Positions 17,947 to 27,428 are shown, counted from the stretch's first letter. The stretch: 64,000 nucleotides of DNA from Candidatus Parachristensenella avicola (GCA_904420205.1 CAJFUN010000034.1:1-64000); one strand, 5' to 3'. The notes: a model not told the origin generated them from the sequence alone. Numbers and translations are program-made.

Positions 17947-17980
17947 AAAAAGATCGTTGGATCTCTCCAACGATCTTTTC
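17947..17980. terminator. Bidirectional terminator
   Basis: The stem AAAAGATCGTTGG/CCAACGATCTTTT with a 6-base loop is flanked by A and T runs. It serves the plus-strand permease unit and the minus-strand glycolytic operon, which converge here. Confidence 0.88.
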
Positions 17981-17988
17981 CTATTTGT

Positions 17989-19539
17989 TTACGCTTCAGG
18001 CAACAGGCTCTTGCCGGTCATTTCCTCCGGCTTAGCAATGCCCATCATCGCCAGCAACGTGGGCGCTACGTCGCACAAACGGCCGCCTTCCTGCAGCTGC
18101 TTGCCCACATAGCGGTCATCCACCACAATGAAGGGCACGGGATTGGAAACCGTATGGGCGGTATAGGGGACGTTCTCTTCATCATCCCACATCTGTTCAG
18201 CATTGCCATGATCGGCGGTTACAATCAGACGGCCGCCCACCTTCTGCACGGCACGCACCACGCGGCCTACGCAAGCGTCCACCGCCTCCACAGCCTGAAC
18301 CGCGGCTTCCATCACGCCGGTATGCCCCACCATGTCGCAGTTAGCATAGTTCATGATAATGACGTCGTACTCGCCGGAGGCAATGCGCTTCTCCACCTCG
18401 TCGGTTACTTCGTAGGCGCTCATCTCAGGTTTCATATCGAACGTTGCGATTTTGGGGGAATCAATCAGGACGCGATCCTCGCCCTCATTGACAGCCTCTA
18501 CGCCGCCGTTAAAGAAATATGTCACGTGGGCATATTTTTGCGTTTCAGCGATACGCAGCTGCTTCTTGCCCAGGCTTGCCAGATATTCGCCCAGGGTATT
18601 CTTCCAAACCTGGGGCTCGAAAGCCACATGCACATTAGGCAGCGTAGCGTCATAGGGCGTCATGGTGACAAAATAGGTGGGGAAATAGCCCTTAGCCCGG
18701 GTAAATCCGGTGAAATCCGGATCCACAAAGGTACGGGCCAGCTGACGGGCCCGATCGGGCCGGAAGTTGAAAAACACGACGGAATCGCCTTCTCCAATGG
18801 TGGCCAGCGGCTTGCCGTTCTCCATGATGACGGTGGGCTTTACAAATTCATCGGTCTCATCCTTGGCATAGGATTGCTCCATCGCCTGCACAGCGCTATC
18901 CGCCGGCACACCTTCGCCCAGCACCATGGCGTCATAAGCCAGCTTAACGCGATCCCAAATATTATCGCGGTCCATCGCATAGAAGCGCCCGGCTACCGTA
19001 GCGATGCGCCCAGCCTTTAGCTCAGCCAACTTTTCTTCCAAGTCTTTGATGTATCCTTCGCCGCTGGAAGGCGGTACGTCCCGGCCGTCCATAAAGGCAT
19101 GGATGTAGATTTTCTGAATTCCAGCATCGCGAGCCATCTTTACGACAGCCAGCAGATGATCCATATGGGAGTGAACGCCGCCATCGGACACCAAGCCCAT
19201 GACATGCAGCGCGCTGCCTTTATCCAGCGCATTCTGCATGGCTTCCTTCATGGCAGGGATATTGAAAAATTCGCCGTCCTCAATGGCCTTCGTAACGCGG
19301 GTTAGCGGCTGATACACCACTCGCCCTGCACCCAGGTTTAGATGGCCGACCTCTGAGTTGCCCATCTGGCCGTTGGGCAGGCCGACGGCCATACCCGAGC
19401 AGGCAATAGTCGTATGGGGGTACTTGGCAAACAGCGCATCCAGGTTCGGCTTTGCAGCCTTTTCCACTGCGTTGGTGGCGCTTCCTTTGTTGCCAATGCC
19501 GTATCCATCCATGATAATAAGTGTGGTTAAATCTTTCAT
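17989..19539 (-). CDS. gpmI: 2,3-bisphosphoglycerate-independent phosphoglycerate mutase
   Basis: 516 residues from ATG 19539 (MKDLTTLIIMDGYG), preceded by TAAGGAGCGCTTT. It converts 3-phosphoglycerate to 2-phosphoglycerate in glycolysis. The phosphatase-like domain has the metal and nucleophile motif MGNSEVGH (the Ser is the phospho-acceptor), and the C-terminal metal motifs are ADHGNAEQM and YTAHTVSNPVPF. The mutase insertion carries SDGGVHSH and AFMDGRDVPP. The length fits the manganese-dependent family. It is the last gene of cggR-pgk-tpiA-gpmI, 10 bases after tpiA, with a terminator downstream. The eno gene that follows in Bacillus is not here. Confidence 0.97.
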   Translation of the reverse strand: MKDLTTLIIMDGYGIGNKGSATNAVEKAAKPNLDALFAKYPHTTIACSGMAVGLPNGQMGNSEVGHLNLGAGRVVYQPLTRVTKAIEDGEFFNIPAMKEAMQNALDKGSALHVMGLVSDGGVHSHMDHLLAVVKMARDAGIQKIYIHAFMDGRDVPPSSGEGYIKDLEEKLAELKAGRIATVAGRFYAMDRDNIWDRVKLAYDAMVLGEGVPADSAVQAMEQSYAKDETDEFVKPTVIMENGKPLATIGEGDSVVFFNFRPDRARQLARTFVDPDFTGFTRAKGYFPTYFVTMTPYDATLPNVHVAFEPQVWKNTLGEYLASLGKKQLRIAETQKYAHVTYFFNGGVEAVNEGEDRVLIDSPKIATFDMKPEMSAYEVTDEVEKRIASGEYDVIIMNYANCDMVGHTGVMEAAVQAVEAVDACVGRVVRAVQKVGGRLIVTADHGNAEQMWDDEENVPYTAHTVSNPVPFIVVDDRYVGKQLQEGGRLCDVAPTLLAMMGIAKPEEMTGKSLLPEA

Positions 19540-19549
19540 AAAGCGCTCC

Positions 19550-20296
19550 TTAATAGTGCACAATCGCGGAGAAATCCGCCGCTTTCAGGCTGGCGCCGCC
19601 GATCAGGCCGCCGTCGATCTCACTCATGGCCATCAGCTCGGAAGCATTGGAGGGCTTCATGGAGCCGCCGTATTGGATGCGCACTTTTGCAGCCGCTTCA
19701 GCGCCAAAGCTCTTCGCCACCTGGTCCCGAATCATGGCGATTACCTCGTTAGCCTGCTCGCTGGTGGCGGTTTTTCCGGTGCCGATAGCCCATACGGGTT
19801 CATAAGCAATGACGAGATTCGCTACCTGCTCACCCGTCAGGCCTGAAAGGGCGGCAGCCGTCTGGTGGCGCACCAGCGTCTCAGTCACGCCGGCCTCCCG
19901 CTGCTCCAAAGTCTCCCCCACGCACACGATGGGGATCAGATGATGCGCGATAGCGGCCTTTGCCTTTTCGTTGACAAACTCATCGGTTTCGCCAAAGTAC
20001 TGGCGGCGCTCGGAATGGCCCAGGATGACATATTTTACGCCCATGGCCTCCAGCATCGCGGCGGATACCTCGCCGGTATAGGCGCCGGAATCCACCGGAT
20101 AGCAATTCTCTGCGCCCACCTCGATGTTGGTGCCCTTGGTTGCCTCCAGCGCCGTGCTCAGGCAGGTGAAGGGCGTGCAGACCACCACGTCGCAGGTTGC
20201 ATCTTTCACCATGGGGATCAGCTCCTCAATGAGCTGCTTTGCCTCGCAGGGCGTCTTGTTCATTTTCCAGTTGCCGGCGATAATCGCTTTACGCAT
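19550..20296 (-). CDS. tpiA: Triosephosphate isomerase
   Basis: 248 residues from ATG 20296 ([14 protein letters not shown]), with AGGAGGTTCCATCCC just before it; an upstream in-frame extension is noncoding. It interconverts dihydroxyacetone phosphate and glyceraldehyde 3-phosphate. All active-site features are present: NWKMNK with the catalytic Lys, [13 protein letters not shown] with the catalytic His, and [15 protein letters not shown] with the catalytic Glu and flexible loop. GGLIGGASL binds phosphate. It lies between pgk and gpmI. Confidence 0.97.
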   Translation of the reverse strand: MRKAIIAGNWKMNKTPCEAKQLIEELIPMVKDATCDVVVCTPFTCLSTALEATKGTNIEVGAENCYPVDSGAYTGEVSAAMLEAMGVKYVILGHSERRQYFGETDEFVNEKAKAAIAHHLIPIVCVGETLEQREAGVTETLVRHQTAAALSGLTGEQVANLVIAYEPVWAIGTGKTATSEQANEVIAMIRDQVAKSFGAEAAAKVRIQYGGSMKPSNASELMAMSEIDGGLIGGASLKAADFSAIVHY

Positions 20297-20327
20297 GGGA
20301 TGGAACCTCCTATAAAATTTCATTGAA

Positions 20328-20355
20328 AAGGGCGGAGAAAGTCCCCGCCCTTGCC
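20328..20355 (-). terminator. Hairpin between pgk and tpiA
   Basis: On the minus strand, AAGGGCGG pairs with CCGCCCTT across an 8-base loop and is followed by TTTTC. It may be a weak terminator or an RNA-processing or stability element that adjusts the pgk to tpiA ratio. The T-run is short, so full termination is unlikely. Confidence 0.4.
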
Positions 20356-20405
20356 TTTTTGAATCAGGCTCTTCGGGCATTTTGGCCGATAAGCCTCGCC
20401 CTTTT

Positions 20406-21590
20406 TTACTTGTCTTCCAAGCAATCCACGCCGGGCAGCACCAGGCCCTCTAGGAATTCCAAAGAAGCGCCGCCGCCGGTGGAGATGTGCGTCATCTTGT
20501 CGGCAAAGCCCAGCTGCTCTACCGCTGCCGCGGAGTCGCCACCGCCGATGATGGTGGTGCCGTCAGCCTCTGCCATAGCGGCAGCCACGGCCTTGGTGCC
20601 TACAGCAAAGTTCGGGAACTCAAACACGCCCATGGGGCCGTTCCATACCACAGTCTTAGCGCCCTTGATGGCCTCTGCAAAAAGCTTCTGGGTTTCCGGT
20701 CCAATATCCATGCCCTCCCAGCCGTCAGGGATCGCGTTACCCGGCACAACCTTGCTGGCAGCCTCGTTGGAGAATTCCTGGGTAATAACGTTGTCGACGG
20801 GCAGCAGCAGGCGCACGCCCTTCGCCTTAGCCTCAGCGATCTTCTCCTTGCAGAACTCTACGCGGTCCGGATCGAACAGAGAGTTACCAATGGTGCCGCC
20901 CATGGCATACTGGAAAGTATAGCTCATGCCGCCGCCAATGATAAGCGTGTCCACCTTGTTGAGCAGATTGGTGATGACGCCCAGCTTGTCCTTCACCTTA
21001 GCGCCGCCCAGGATGGCGACAAAGGGACGATCGGGATTGTCCAGAGCCTTACCCATCACGTCCAGCTCTTTGGCGATCAAGTAACCGGATACAGCGGGTA
21101 GGTAGGCGGCTACACCGGCGGTGGAAGCGTGGGCGCGGTGCGCAGTACCGAAGGCATCGTTGACATAAATTTCAGCCATGGAAGCCAATTCCTTGGCGAA
21201 GGTGGGATCGTTGGCTTCTTCCTCTTTATGGAAGCGGACATTTTCAATCATCATGACCTCGCCATCCTTCAGCGCGGCGGCCATGCTCTTGGCGGATTCT
21301 CCGATAACGTCGGCAGCCACGGGCACCGGCTGACCCAGCAGCTCAGATAGGCGTGCGGCGGCGGCCTTCACCGAATACTTCATATTGAACTCGCCCTTGG
21401 GACGGCCCAGATGGGAGCAGAGGATGACGCGCGCCTTGTGATCCACCAGATATTTGATGGTGGGCAGAGCGCCGCGGATACGGTTGTCATCGGTGATGTT
21501 GCCCTCCTTATCCATGGGGACATTGAAGTCCACGCGGACGAGGACCTTCTTGCCAGCAACCTGGATATCTTCGATGGTCTTCTTGCTCAT
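20406..21590 (-). CDS. pgk: Phosphoglycerate kinase
   Basis: 394 residues from ATG 21590 (MSKKTIEDI), with AAGGAG 9 bases upstream. It transfers phosphate from 1,3-bisphosphoglycerate to ADP. The substrate site is VRVDFNVP and [24 protein letters not shown] is the family block; LGGAKVKDK begins the nucleotide domain; [11 protein letters not shown] and [13 protein letters not shown] bind phosphate. Length is normal. It follows cggR by 91 bases, where gapA would be expected in Bacillus-type operons. Confidence 0.97.
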   Translation of the reverse strand: MSKKTIEDIQVAGKKVLVRVDFNVPMDKEGNITDDNRIRGALPTIKYLVDHKARVILCSHLGRPKGEFNMKYSVKAAAARLSELLGQPVPVAADVIGESAKSMAAALKDGEVMMIENVRFHKEEEANDPTFAKELASMAEIYVNDAFGTAHRAHASTAGVAAYLPAVSGYLIAKELDVMGKALDNPDRPFVAILGGAKVKDKLGVITNLLNKVDTLIIGGGMSYTFQYAMGGTIGNSLFDPDRVEFCKEKIAEAKAKGVRLLLPVDNVITQEFSNEAASKVVPGNAIPDGWEGMDIGPETQKLFAEAIKGAKTVVWNGPMGVFEFPNFAVGTKAVAAAMAEADGTTIIGGGDSAAAVEQLGFADKMTHISTGGGASLEFLEGLVLPGVDCLEDK

Positions 21591-21681
21591 GACAAACACT
21601 CCTTTTTATCAAGCCTTAGCTTGTAATCAGCGGACTTTTTTATTTTACCACAGCCGCAGGCGCGCCGCAATGCTCTTTCGC

Positions 21682-22719
21682 CTAAAGGGATGAGTGGGCG
21701 CGCAGGCTGGACAGCATCGTCTCAGCGGCGGATTCATCCAGGAAAAGGGCCGAAGGATGCGTAGCGCGCACTGCGGCCAAAATGGCCTCTGCCTTATGAG
21801 CGCCGCCGGCGACCGCTACCGTGCGGGGAATCGCTGCCAAGCGTGTCATATCCGGCCCTACGGCACTGGCTGAAAGCAGGCTGCGGCCTTCTCGGTCGAA
21901 ATACATGCCCAGCGCTTCCGCTACGGCGCCTCTCGCCTCCAGCATCCGCTTAGCCTGCTTGCTAAGCCCCCGGCGTTGCATCAGCTCGTCGGCCCGGCCG
22001 ATCGAATAGACGAGAATGTCGGGATGCCGAATCATAGCCACCACCTCGGCAATGGAGGGGCGCTCCATCAGCCGCTCCATCGTAGCGGCATTTACATCAT
22101 CCGGCAAGTGCAGCATGCGGTATTGGGCGTTAAGGCGTCCAGCCATCTGAGCGGCTACCAGGTTCGCCTGCATCTCTACCCGCTCGCCCATGCCGCCCCG
22201 TGCCGGAAGCACGATAAGATCCGGATAATTTCCCTGCGGCATTTGCTGGGCCAACAGCGCCATCGTGGTGCCGCCCATGATGGCCAGGGTATGCGCGCCC
22301 GGCAGCAGACGGGACACATACTGGGCGGCCGTATGGCACAGTTCCCGCTTGCGCAGCTCATCATTCGCTACCGTACCGGCTTGGATAACCACATGCTCCA
22401 CCCGCAGCAGCCGGGATAGCTGGGCCGCCATCCGTCCCGTACCGGTTAAGGATCGCATCATAGGGCCCAAAGACAGCAGCACCCGCTCCCCCGCCTCGGT
22501 CGCCCGCATCCCCTCCTGGGCCGCTTCAATCAAGCCCTGGGCCCGCAGCACCTCGCACTGATGGCGAACCGCCCGCTCCTGGGCGGAGATTACGCCGGCC
22601 AGCGCCCGCCGCCCAATAGGGCCTTTTAGCGATATCGCGCTGAGAATTTCATAGCGCTGTTCCATGGCCGCTACTTCCTCGGGCGCCAGCCGCTGCAGCG
22701 GCTCCATCACCTGATCCAT
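21682..22719 (-). CDS. cggR: Central glycolytic genes regulator (SorC/DeoR-type)
   Basis: 345 residues. An N-terminal helix-turn-helix (about 22-75, with SLKGPIGRRALAGVISAQ) is followed by a sugar-phosphate binding domain of the SorC fold (about 95-340). Diagnostic segments are IMGGTTMALLAQQMP, LIVLPARGGMGERVEMQAN and AVAGGAHKAEAI. In Bacillus CggR represses the gapA operon and is released by fructose 1,6-bisphosphate. Position directly upstream of pgk supports the assignment. A strong promoter lies upstream. The HTH part is diverged, so affinity for the Bacillus operator cannot be assumed. Confidence 0.88.
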   Translation of the reverse strand: MDQVMEPLQRLAPEEVAAMEQRYEILSAISLKGPIGRRALAGVISAQERAVRHQCEVLRAQGLIEAAQEGMRATEAGERVLLSLGPMMRSLTGTGRMAAQLSRLLRVEHVVIQAGTVANDELRKRELCHTAAQYVSRLLPGAHTLAIMGGTTMALLAQQMPQGNYPDLIVLPARGGMGERVEMQANLVAAQMAGRLNAQYRMLHLPDDVNAATMERLMERPSIAEVVAMIRHPDILVYSIGRADELMQRRGLSKQAKRMLEARGAVAEALGMYFDREGRSLLSASAVGPDMTRLAAIPRTVAVAGGAHKAEAILAAVRATHPSALFLDESAAETMLSSLRAHSSL

Positions 22720-22801
22720 CTATCCTCCTATGGGACAAGAGCCTATTGTCAGGGCGCATTGCGTCCCGCTTGAAGGCAAAAGGCCCTATTTCCTCCCTGC
22801 T

Positions 22802-22830
22802 ATTATGCCAAATCCCGGCAAGAATTGCAA
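22802..22830 (-). promoter_or_regulatory. Promoter of the cggR-pgk-tpiA-gpmI operon
   Basis: On the minus strand, -35 TTGCAA (22825-22830), a 17-bp spacer and -10 CATAAT (22802-22807), followed by GGGAGG further down. It lies 83 bases before the cggR ATG. The direct-repeat operator of Bacillus CggR was not recognised. Confidence 0.7.
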
Positions 22831-22863
22831 GCCTTCTTGACAGACCGGTAACGATCCTCCGCG

Positions 22864-23352
22864 CTAATATTCCCCGAATTTTCCGGCGCACTGCATGCCG
22901 GGGAAACCTAACTGCCGCAGCTCCTCATAGGTCACGATCGCCACCGCGTTGGACAAATTCAACGAGCGGGCGTCGCTAGCCATCGGGATGCGCAGGCAGC
23001 GATCCAAATTCGCCTCCAGCAGCCGTTCATCCAGCCCCCGGGTTTCCCGGCCGAATACGAGATAATCGCCATCCTGATAGCGCACCTGATCATAGCGCAA
23101 AGGCGCTTTGGTGCTTAGATAATAGGCCGGCGCCTGAGGGTTCTCGCGCAGAAATGCATCATAGTTTTCATAGCTGCGTATATCCAGCATATGCCAATAA
23201 TCCAAACCTGCACGCTTGAGCTGCCGGTCGTCGATGGAGAAGCCCAGGGGGCCGACCAAATGCAGCACACAGCCGGTAACCGCGCAGGTGCGGGCAATGT
23301 TCCCCGTGTTCTGGGGGATCTCCGGCTCCACCAATACAATATGAATGGCCAT
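22864..23352 (-). CDS. trmL: tRNA (cytidine/uridine-34-2'-O)-methyltransferase
   Basis: 162 residues from ATG 23352 (MAIHIVLVEPEIPQNTG), preceded by AAAGGAAGTGCAAAG. It is a single-domain SPOUT (TrmH-like) enzyme that methylates the wobble ribose of certain leucine tRNAs. Diagnostic blocks: PEIPQNTGNIART, LGFSIDDRQLKRAGLDYW, LVFGRETRGL and the knot segment IPMASDARSLNLSNAVAI. The length of about 160 is typical of TrmL. A single-gene unit, running in the same direction as cggR. Confidence 0.95.
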   Translation of the reverse strand: MAIHIVLVEPEIPQNTGNIARTCAVTGCVLHLVGPLGFSIDDRQLKRAGLDYWHMLDIRSYENYDAFLRENPQAPAYYLSTKAPLRYDQVRYQDGDYLVFGRETRGLDERLLEANLDRCLRIPMASDARSLNLSNAVAIVTYEELRQLGFPGMQCAGKFGEY

Positions 23353-23563
23353 CTTTGCACTTCCTTTCTTGACTCTACCACCATACCCATCCACCCCCTT
23401 CCTGTCAAGTAAAAGGGCGTAGCAGCGCGGGAACAAATAATGCGCTGGGAATCGCACCTTAAACCGCACAGAAGATGCAAATCCTTATCCTGTGAGGAGG
23501 GACGGCGGATTGCTTACCCGAAGCAATACCTCATCATCGCTAATAAGAACAGCAGGCTATGAA

Positions 23564-23596
23564 AAAACGCTCACCCCCCTAGGCGGGTAAGCGTTT
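23564..23596 (-). terminator. Terminator after the esterase gene
   Basis: An imperfect stem AAAACGCT-ACCC/GGGT-AGCGTTTT reads with a six-T run on the minus strand, 10 bases after the stop of the minus-strand esterase gene. Confidence 0.7.
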
Positions 23597-23605
23597 TAGG
23601 GTGTC

Positions 23606-24553
23606 TTAGGGGCGCTGCATGACACGAAAAGGATGGGCCGTTGCCCTGGAGCGGCGTACCGGCAGGCCAAGCCCGCGTCGAAGGAAGGCGGCAATCTCTG
23701 CAACGGCGGTTTTGGATTCGGCAATGGGATAGCACTGAAAAACATGCCACAGCTCGTTCCACGTTTGCATCACAACGTTTACGCCCTGATCCCGCAGGCG
23801 GAGGTAAAGGTTCAGGCAATCAGAATAGAGAATTTCATCGCTTCCACATTGGATTAACACCGGCGGGCAGCCGGTGAAATCCCCAAAAGCCGGAGAGATC
23901 AGCGGATCATCAAGGCTAGCGCCCGCAGCATACATACGCGCCGCGTCGGTGATCGAATCGGGATCCAGCGTCACATCCGTTTCCGCGCGGGCGCGATAGC
24001 TTTCGCCTCTGCCGCCTAGATCACACCAAGGAGAAAGAACGGCCGCCGCCGCTGGAAGCGGCACGCCCAACGCTTTCAGCTTAAGCAGAAGCGCCATCAC
24101 CATATTCCCGCCGGCCGACTCACCCGCTAGGGCAATATGTTCCGGTCTGAAGCCGAGCTCAAGCAGATGACGGTAAGCCGCAACCGCCGCCTCCAACGCC
24201 TGCGGATAGGGATGCTCCGGCGCCAAGGGATATTCAATGGCCAAGACGTTCAACCCAGCGGCCAAGGCAATTTTCGCGGCGACCACGCGGGCATATTCCA
24301 GGCTTCCATACAGGTAAGCGCCTCCATGGCAATACAATACCGCCCGATCCTCCGGCGCGCCTCGGACTGGGCCCTCCCACGCCGCTTTCATGCCGGCTAC
24401 CTCAACCGGGAGGTAGCGGGTAGGACGGCCCGGTTTGCACAGCTGCACCGCCTTATCCTGCATAACGCGCTGATGCTCAAGGTCAATCTTCCCCATCTGA
24501 GGCTTGAGCGCTTTCATAGCGGCCTTTAAGGCCAGGGTGGCGAACTTCGGCAT
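23606..24553 (-). CDS. Alpha/beta hydrolase of the hormone-sensitive lipase family
   Basis: 315 residues with the HSL-type (family IV) esterase signature. The oxyanion motif is HGGAY (76-80), the nucleophile elbow GESAGG (Ser146), the acid GSDE (Asp239) and the catalytic His WHVF (His270). No signal peptide, so it is a cytoplasmic carboxylesterase for short acyl chains; natural substrate unknown. AAGGAG lies before the ATG. It is divergent from the acyltransferase gene 133 bases away, so the two may be linked in acyl-ester metabolism. Confidence 0.92.
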   Translation of the reverse strand: MPKFATLALKAAMKALKPQMGKIDLEHQRVMQDKAVQLCKPGRPTRYLPVEVAGMKAAWEGPVRGAPEDRAVLYCHGGAYLYGSLEYARVVAAKIALAAGLNVLAIEYPLAPEHPYPQALEAAVAAYRHLLELGFRPEHIALAGESAGGNMVMALLLKLKALGVPLPAAAAVLSPWCDLGGRGESYRARAETDVTLDPDSITDAARMYAAGASLDDPLISPAFGDFTGCPPVLIQCGSDEILYSDCLNLYLRLRDQGVNVVMQTWNELWHVFQCYPIAESKTAVAEIAAFLRRGLGLPVRRSRATAHPFRVMQRP

Positions 24554-24686
24554 GCTCCACGCTCCTTGTTTTTTCTGGTTTCAGGGTAACGGAATTACCC
24601 GCTTCTGTCAAGGAGCCTGAAGAAAAGGGATAAAATGCGCCCGAACTATGATATACTGGTTTATACCATAAAAAAGGGGGATCGTT

Positions 24687-25967
24687 ATGGCGTCGGGAAG
24701 GAATCGCTATTGGTTCAAGCTGGACAATGCGGGGAAAATCTATCCTGCCGTTCGTTCTCCGAATTATGCTTCGCTTTTCCGCGCGACCGCTCGGTTAAAA
24801 GAGCCGGTGGACCCGCAGACGTTGCAGCAGGCGCTGCTTGACGTAATGCCTCGATTCCCGATCTTCCAGTGCCGTATACGGTCCGGTGTTTTCTGGTACT
24901 ACATGGAGACCAATCCACGCACACCCCGGGTTCATCCGGACGTGACTTTTCCCTGCCAGCCCATGCGCTTTGAGGAAAATGAGGATTTTATGTTTCGCGT
25001 GCTTTATTATGGATCCTCCATCCATTTGGAGGTCTTTCACGCTTTAAGCGACGGTTCCGGCGGTTTGGTTTTCCTTAAAACGTTGGTGGCCCAATATTTG
25101 AGACTGAAAGGACACCCTATTCCCGCCTCCCACGGTGTGCTTGATCTTGCTGAAAAACCCGATATGGAGGAAATGGAAGACGCTTATCGCCGCTATGCCA
25201 ATTTCCGCGTCATCCGCAGCCGGGCCGAGCAGCGTGCCTATCATCTGCGGATGAAAAAGCTCCCTACATTTATGCTGGCAGTAACCGAAGGCGTTATTCC
25301 CCTGCAGGCCATGCTGCAGAAGGCGCGCAGCTATCATGCATCCATGACCGAGCTCATGGCGGCTGTACTGCTGGACGTTATTTTGGATCTGCACCGCTGC
25401 GATCCTTTCGCACGCCGGGGCGAGGCGGTAAAAGTATCCGTGCCGGTGAACATGCGCAACTATTTTCCCACCCGCTCGCTGCGCAATTTTTCCCTTTATG
25501 TCAACGTGGGCGTGGATCCGCAGTATGGAGAATACACCTTTGAGGAAATACTCAGTCAGGTGCATCATTATATGCGATACCAGCTGAATGGGAAATTTCT
25601 GAACGCCCAGATGTGCGGCAACGTAGCTTCCGAACGCAATCCGGTCTTACGCTGCATGCCGCTTTTCATCAAGAACGCGGCATTGAACGCCGCCTACCGT
25701 CTGTCCGGCGAGCGGTATTTTACCACCACAATCACCAACCTTGGGGCCATTGACGCGCCGCCGGAAATGAAGCCCCTGGTGGAAACCATCTTTGTCACTT
25801 TGGGTCCGGCCAAGATTAATCCGATCCAGTGCGCTGTATCCAGCTATGGCGACAGCCTCCGGATCATATTCAGCAGCACGGCCTCCAGCACGGCGCTGGA
25901 GCGCGGTTTCTTTCGGCGGTTGGTCACATGGGGGATCCCCGTTTCGGTTATAAGTAATAAGGAGTAA
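24687..25967 (+). CDS. Condensation-fold O-acyltransferase-like protein
   Basis: 426 residues of the CoA-dependent acyltransferase / alcohol acetyltransferase superfamily. The catalytic HxxxD motif is HALSDG (His118, Asp122). A second block near NLGAIDAPPEMK corresponds to the C-terminal solvent-channel region, and MRNYFPTRSLRNF precedes it. No NRPS carrier or adenylation domain is present, so it stands alone and may acylate an alcohol or glycolipid. AAAAAAGGGGGATCGTT precedes the ATG. The next gene, a zinc-ribbon membrane protein, follows after 5 bases, an association I recall from other clostridia. Confidence 0.82.
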   Translation: MASGRNRYWFKLDNAGKIYPAVRSPNYASLFRATARLKEPVDPQTLQQALLDVMPRFPIFQCRIRSGVFWYYMETNPRTPRVHPDVTFPCQPMRFEENEDFMFRVLYYGSSIHLEVFHALSDGSGGLVFLKTLVAQYLRLKGHPIPASHGVLDLAEKPDMEEMEDAYRRYANFRVIRSRAEQRAYHLRMKKLPTFMLAVTEGVIPLQAMLQKARSYHASMTELMAAVLLDVILDLHRCDPFARRGEAVKVSVPVNMRNYFPTRSLRNFSLYVNVGVDPQYGEYTFEEILSQVHHYMRYQLNGKFLNAQMCGNVASERNPVLRCMPLFIKNAALNAAYRLSGERYFTTTITNLGAIDAPPEMKPLVETIFVTLGPAKINPIQCAVSSYGDSLRIIFSSTASSTALERGFFRRLVTWGIPVSVISNKE

Positions 25968-25972
25968 GGCAA

Positions 25973-26677
25973 ATGAGCTATTGTGTGCATTGCGGTGTTA
26001 AGCTGGATCCATCGGCGTCGGTCTGTCCTTTATGCCAGACCCCGGTTCAAAATCCCCGCCAGCCGGTGGATCATGACTCCCCTCGCTTTTATCCGCCGCC
26101 GCAGATTGTGACTTCGGTGGTGCAGAACCATTTCGCCGTGATCGCTGCGTCCATCCTTCTGCTGATGGGCGGCGTTATCTGTCTGGTCATCGATATTGCC
26201 GTTAACCGCGCGTTTACCTGGTCGCGGATCGCCGCCGGCGCCACGGCGCTCTTTTGGGTTGTCGCGCTGATGCCCGTCCTGCTCCCGTGCCCTAATATTT
26301 ACGGCCTGATCCTTTTGGATTGCCTTTGCGTCATCGCTTATCTGTATCTCATGCAGATGATCTTCCCCGATCGCGCGTGGTTCGCCAGCCTGGCGCTGCC
26401 GCTGGTGATCGCCTGCGGGCTCTCTATTATGCTGGTTGTATGCTTAGCCCGCAGCGGGATGCTTCACAAGCTTAGCCTAGCCAGCTGTGCGCTGATCTTG
26501 CTGGGCGCGGTGATGATCCTTCTGGAAACGCGGTTGGACCTTTTCCTGGAAGGCCGGCTTAGCCTGGATTGGTCCTGGGGCGTATTCGCCATCACCTTCG
26601 CCCTGGCACTGTTGTTGGCGGTCATCAATATATTCCAGGGGCTGAAATTTGAACTAAAGAAACGATTGCACCTATAG
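25973..26677 (+). CDS. Zinc-ribbon polytopic membrane protein (DUF6320-like)
   Basis: 234 residues. The N-terminus carries a zinc ribbon, two CxxC pairs (CVHCG and CPLCQ, residues 4-24), followed by a proline-rich linker and about six membrane helices (about 52-225). The architecture resembles DUF6320 proteins, which I recall next to alcohol acetyltransferase-like genes. It probably forms a membrane complex with, or supplies substrate to, the acyltransferase encoded 5 bases upstream. Function unknown. Confidence 0.7.
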   Translation: MSYCVHCGVKLDPSASVCPLCQTPVQNPRQPVDHDSPRFYPPPQIVTSVVQNHFAVIAASILLLMGGVICLVIDIAVNRAFTWSRIAAGATALFWVVALMPVLLPCPNIYGLILLDCLCVIAYLYLMQMIFPDRAWFASLALPLVIACGLSIMLVVCLARSGMLHKLSLASCALILLGAVMILLETRLDLFLEGRLSLDWSWGVFAITFALALLLAVINIFQGLKFELKKRLHL

Positions 26678-26691
26678 GAGAGGGATCCTGC

Positions 26692-27366
26692 ATGTCAAAG
26701 CGAATCCGAGGAATCGTCGTGGAAGGTCTCCCCTGCGCCGGAAAAAGCGCTGTCATCGCCGAGCTTAAGCGCCTTCATCTGGAACAGCTGGATGCGGAAC
26801 GGAGCATGCTCGTGCTGTCTAACCGCTATACGGCAGCCGCGCTCCGCAAAGGGGGTAAAAAGCCGGTCAAACGCAAAAAGCATCTGGATATCCTGGAGAA
26901 GCAGCTAAAGATGTTATCGCGCTTCGCACTTTCCGGCGCGGGCGCCTGCACGCCCTTTTCTCTGCATAGCCAGGGGTTCTTCTTTGTGATAGAGCAATTC
27001 CACCTCTACCATGCAGACCGCTACCAGGACGACGAAAAAAAGCGCTACCGCAAGCTGGAAAAGGCGCTGAAAAAACTACACACCATTACCATTGTGCTGA
27101 TCGCTGACCCGGAAACGCTTGCCCGGCGGTTACGCGCCCGCAATCCCAAGCGATACCGCCAGCTTAGCGGCGAACAGCTGGCTGAATACTTGGATAAAGA
27201 GCAGGCGAATCTGATCCGTCTAGCGGCCCAATCCCGTATCCCAACCTATGTAATCCAAACCGACGCGCGCGCATGGACGCAATATGCGCAGCAGGCGCTT
27301 GGGTACCTGGGTAAAGTTGAAAGCGCGCAGCCGCGTGCAAAACATGGAGCAGCCCCGCCGGTGTGA
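26692..27366 (+). CDS. P-loop kinase-like protein
   Basis: 224 residues. A Walker A loop GLPCAGKS (residues 12-19) opens the protein, and a lid-like, Arg-rich segment RRLRARNPKRYRQL lies at about residues 146-159, as in thymidylate or nucleoside kinases. A central basic stretch (GGKKPVKRKKH) is unusual. Family assignment beyond a P-loop kinase fold is uncertain. AGGAGAGGG precedes the ATG. It is the third gene of the acyltransferase operon (14 bases downstream) and ends at a terminator, so its product may phosphorylate a small molecule handled by that operon. Confidence 0.7.
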   Translation: MSKRIRGIVVEGLPCAGKSAVIAELKRLHLEQLDAERSMLVLSNRYTAAALRKGGKKPVKRKKHLDILEKQLKMLSRFALSGAGACTPFSLHSQGFFFVIEQFHLYHADRYQDDEKKRYRKLEKALKKLHTITIVLIADPETLARRLRARNPKRYRQLSGEQLAEYLDKEQANLIRLAAQSRIPTYVIQTDARAWTQYAQQALGYLGKVESAQPRAKHGAAPPV

Positions 27367-27387
27367 TCCATATTTTATATTTAAAAG

Positions 27388-27428
27388 AAAAACACACGCC
27401 TGCAATATCTCGCAGGCGTGTGTTTTTT
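27388..27428. terminator. Bidirectional terminator
   Basis: The perfect stem AAACACACGCCTGC/GCAGGCGTGTGTTT has A and T runs on its two sides, between the converging kinase-like and YgiQ genes. Confidence 0.88.

Noticed and set aside
18154..19020. 288-residue plus-strand open frame inside gpmI
   Set aside because: No domain or ribosome-binding site; the minus strand is a clear phosphoglycerate mutase.
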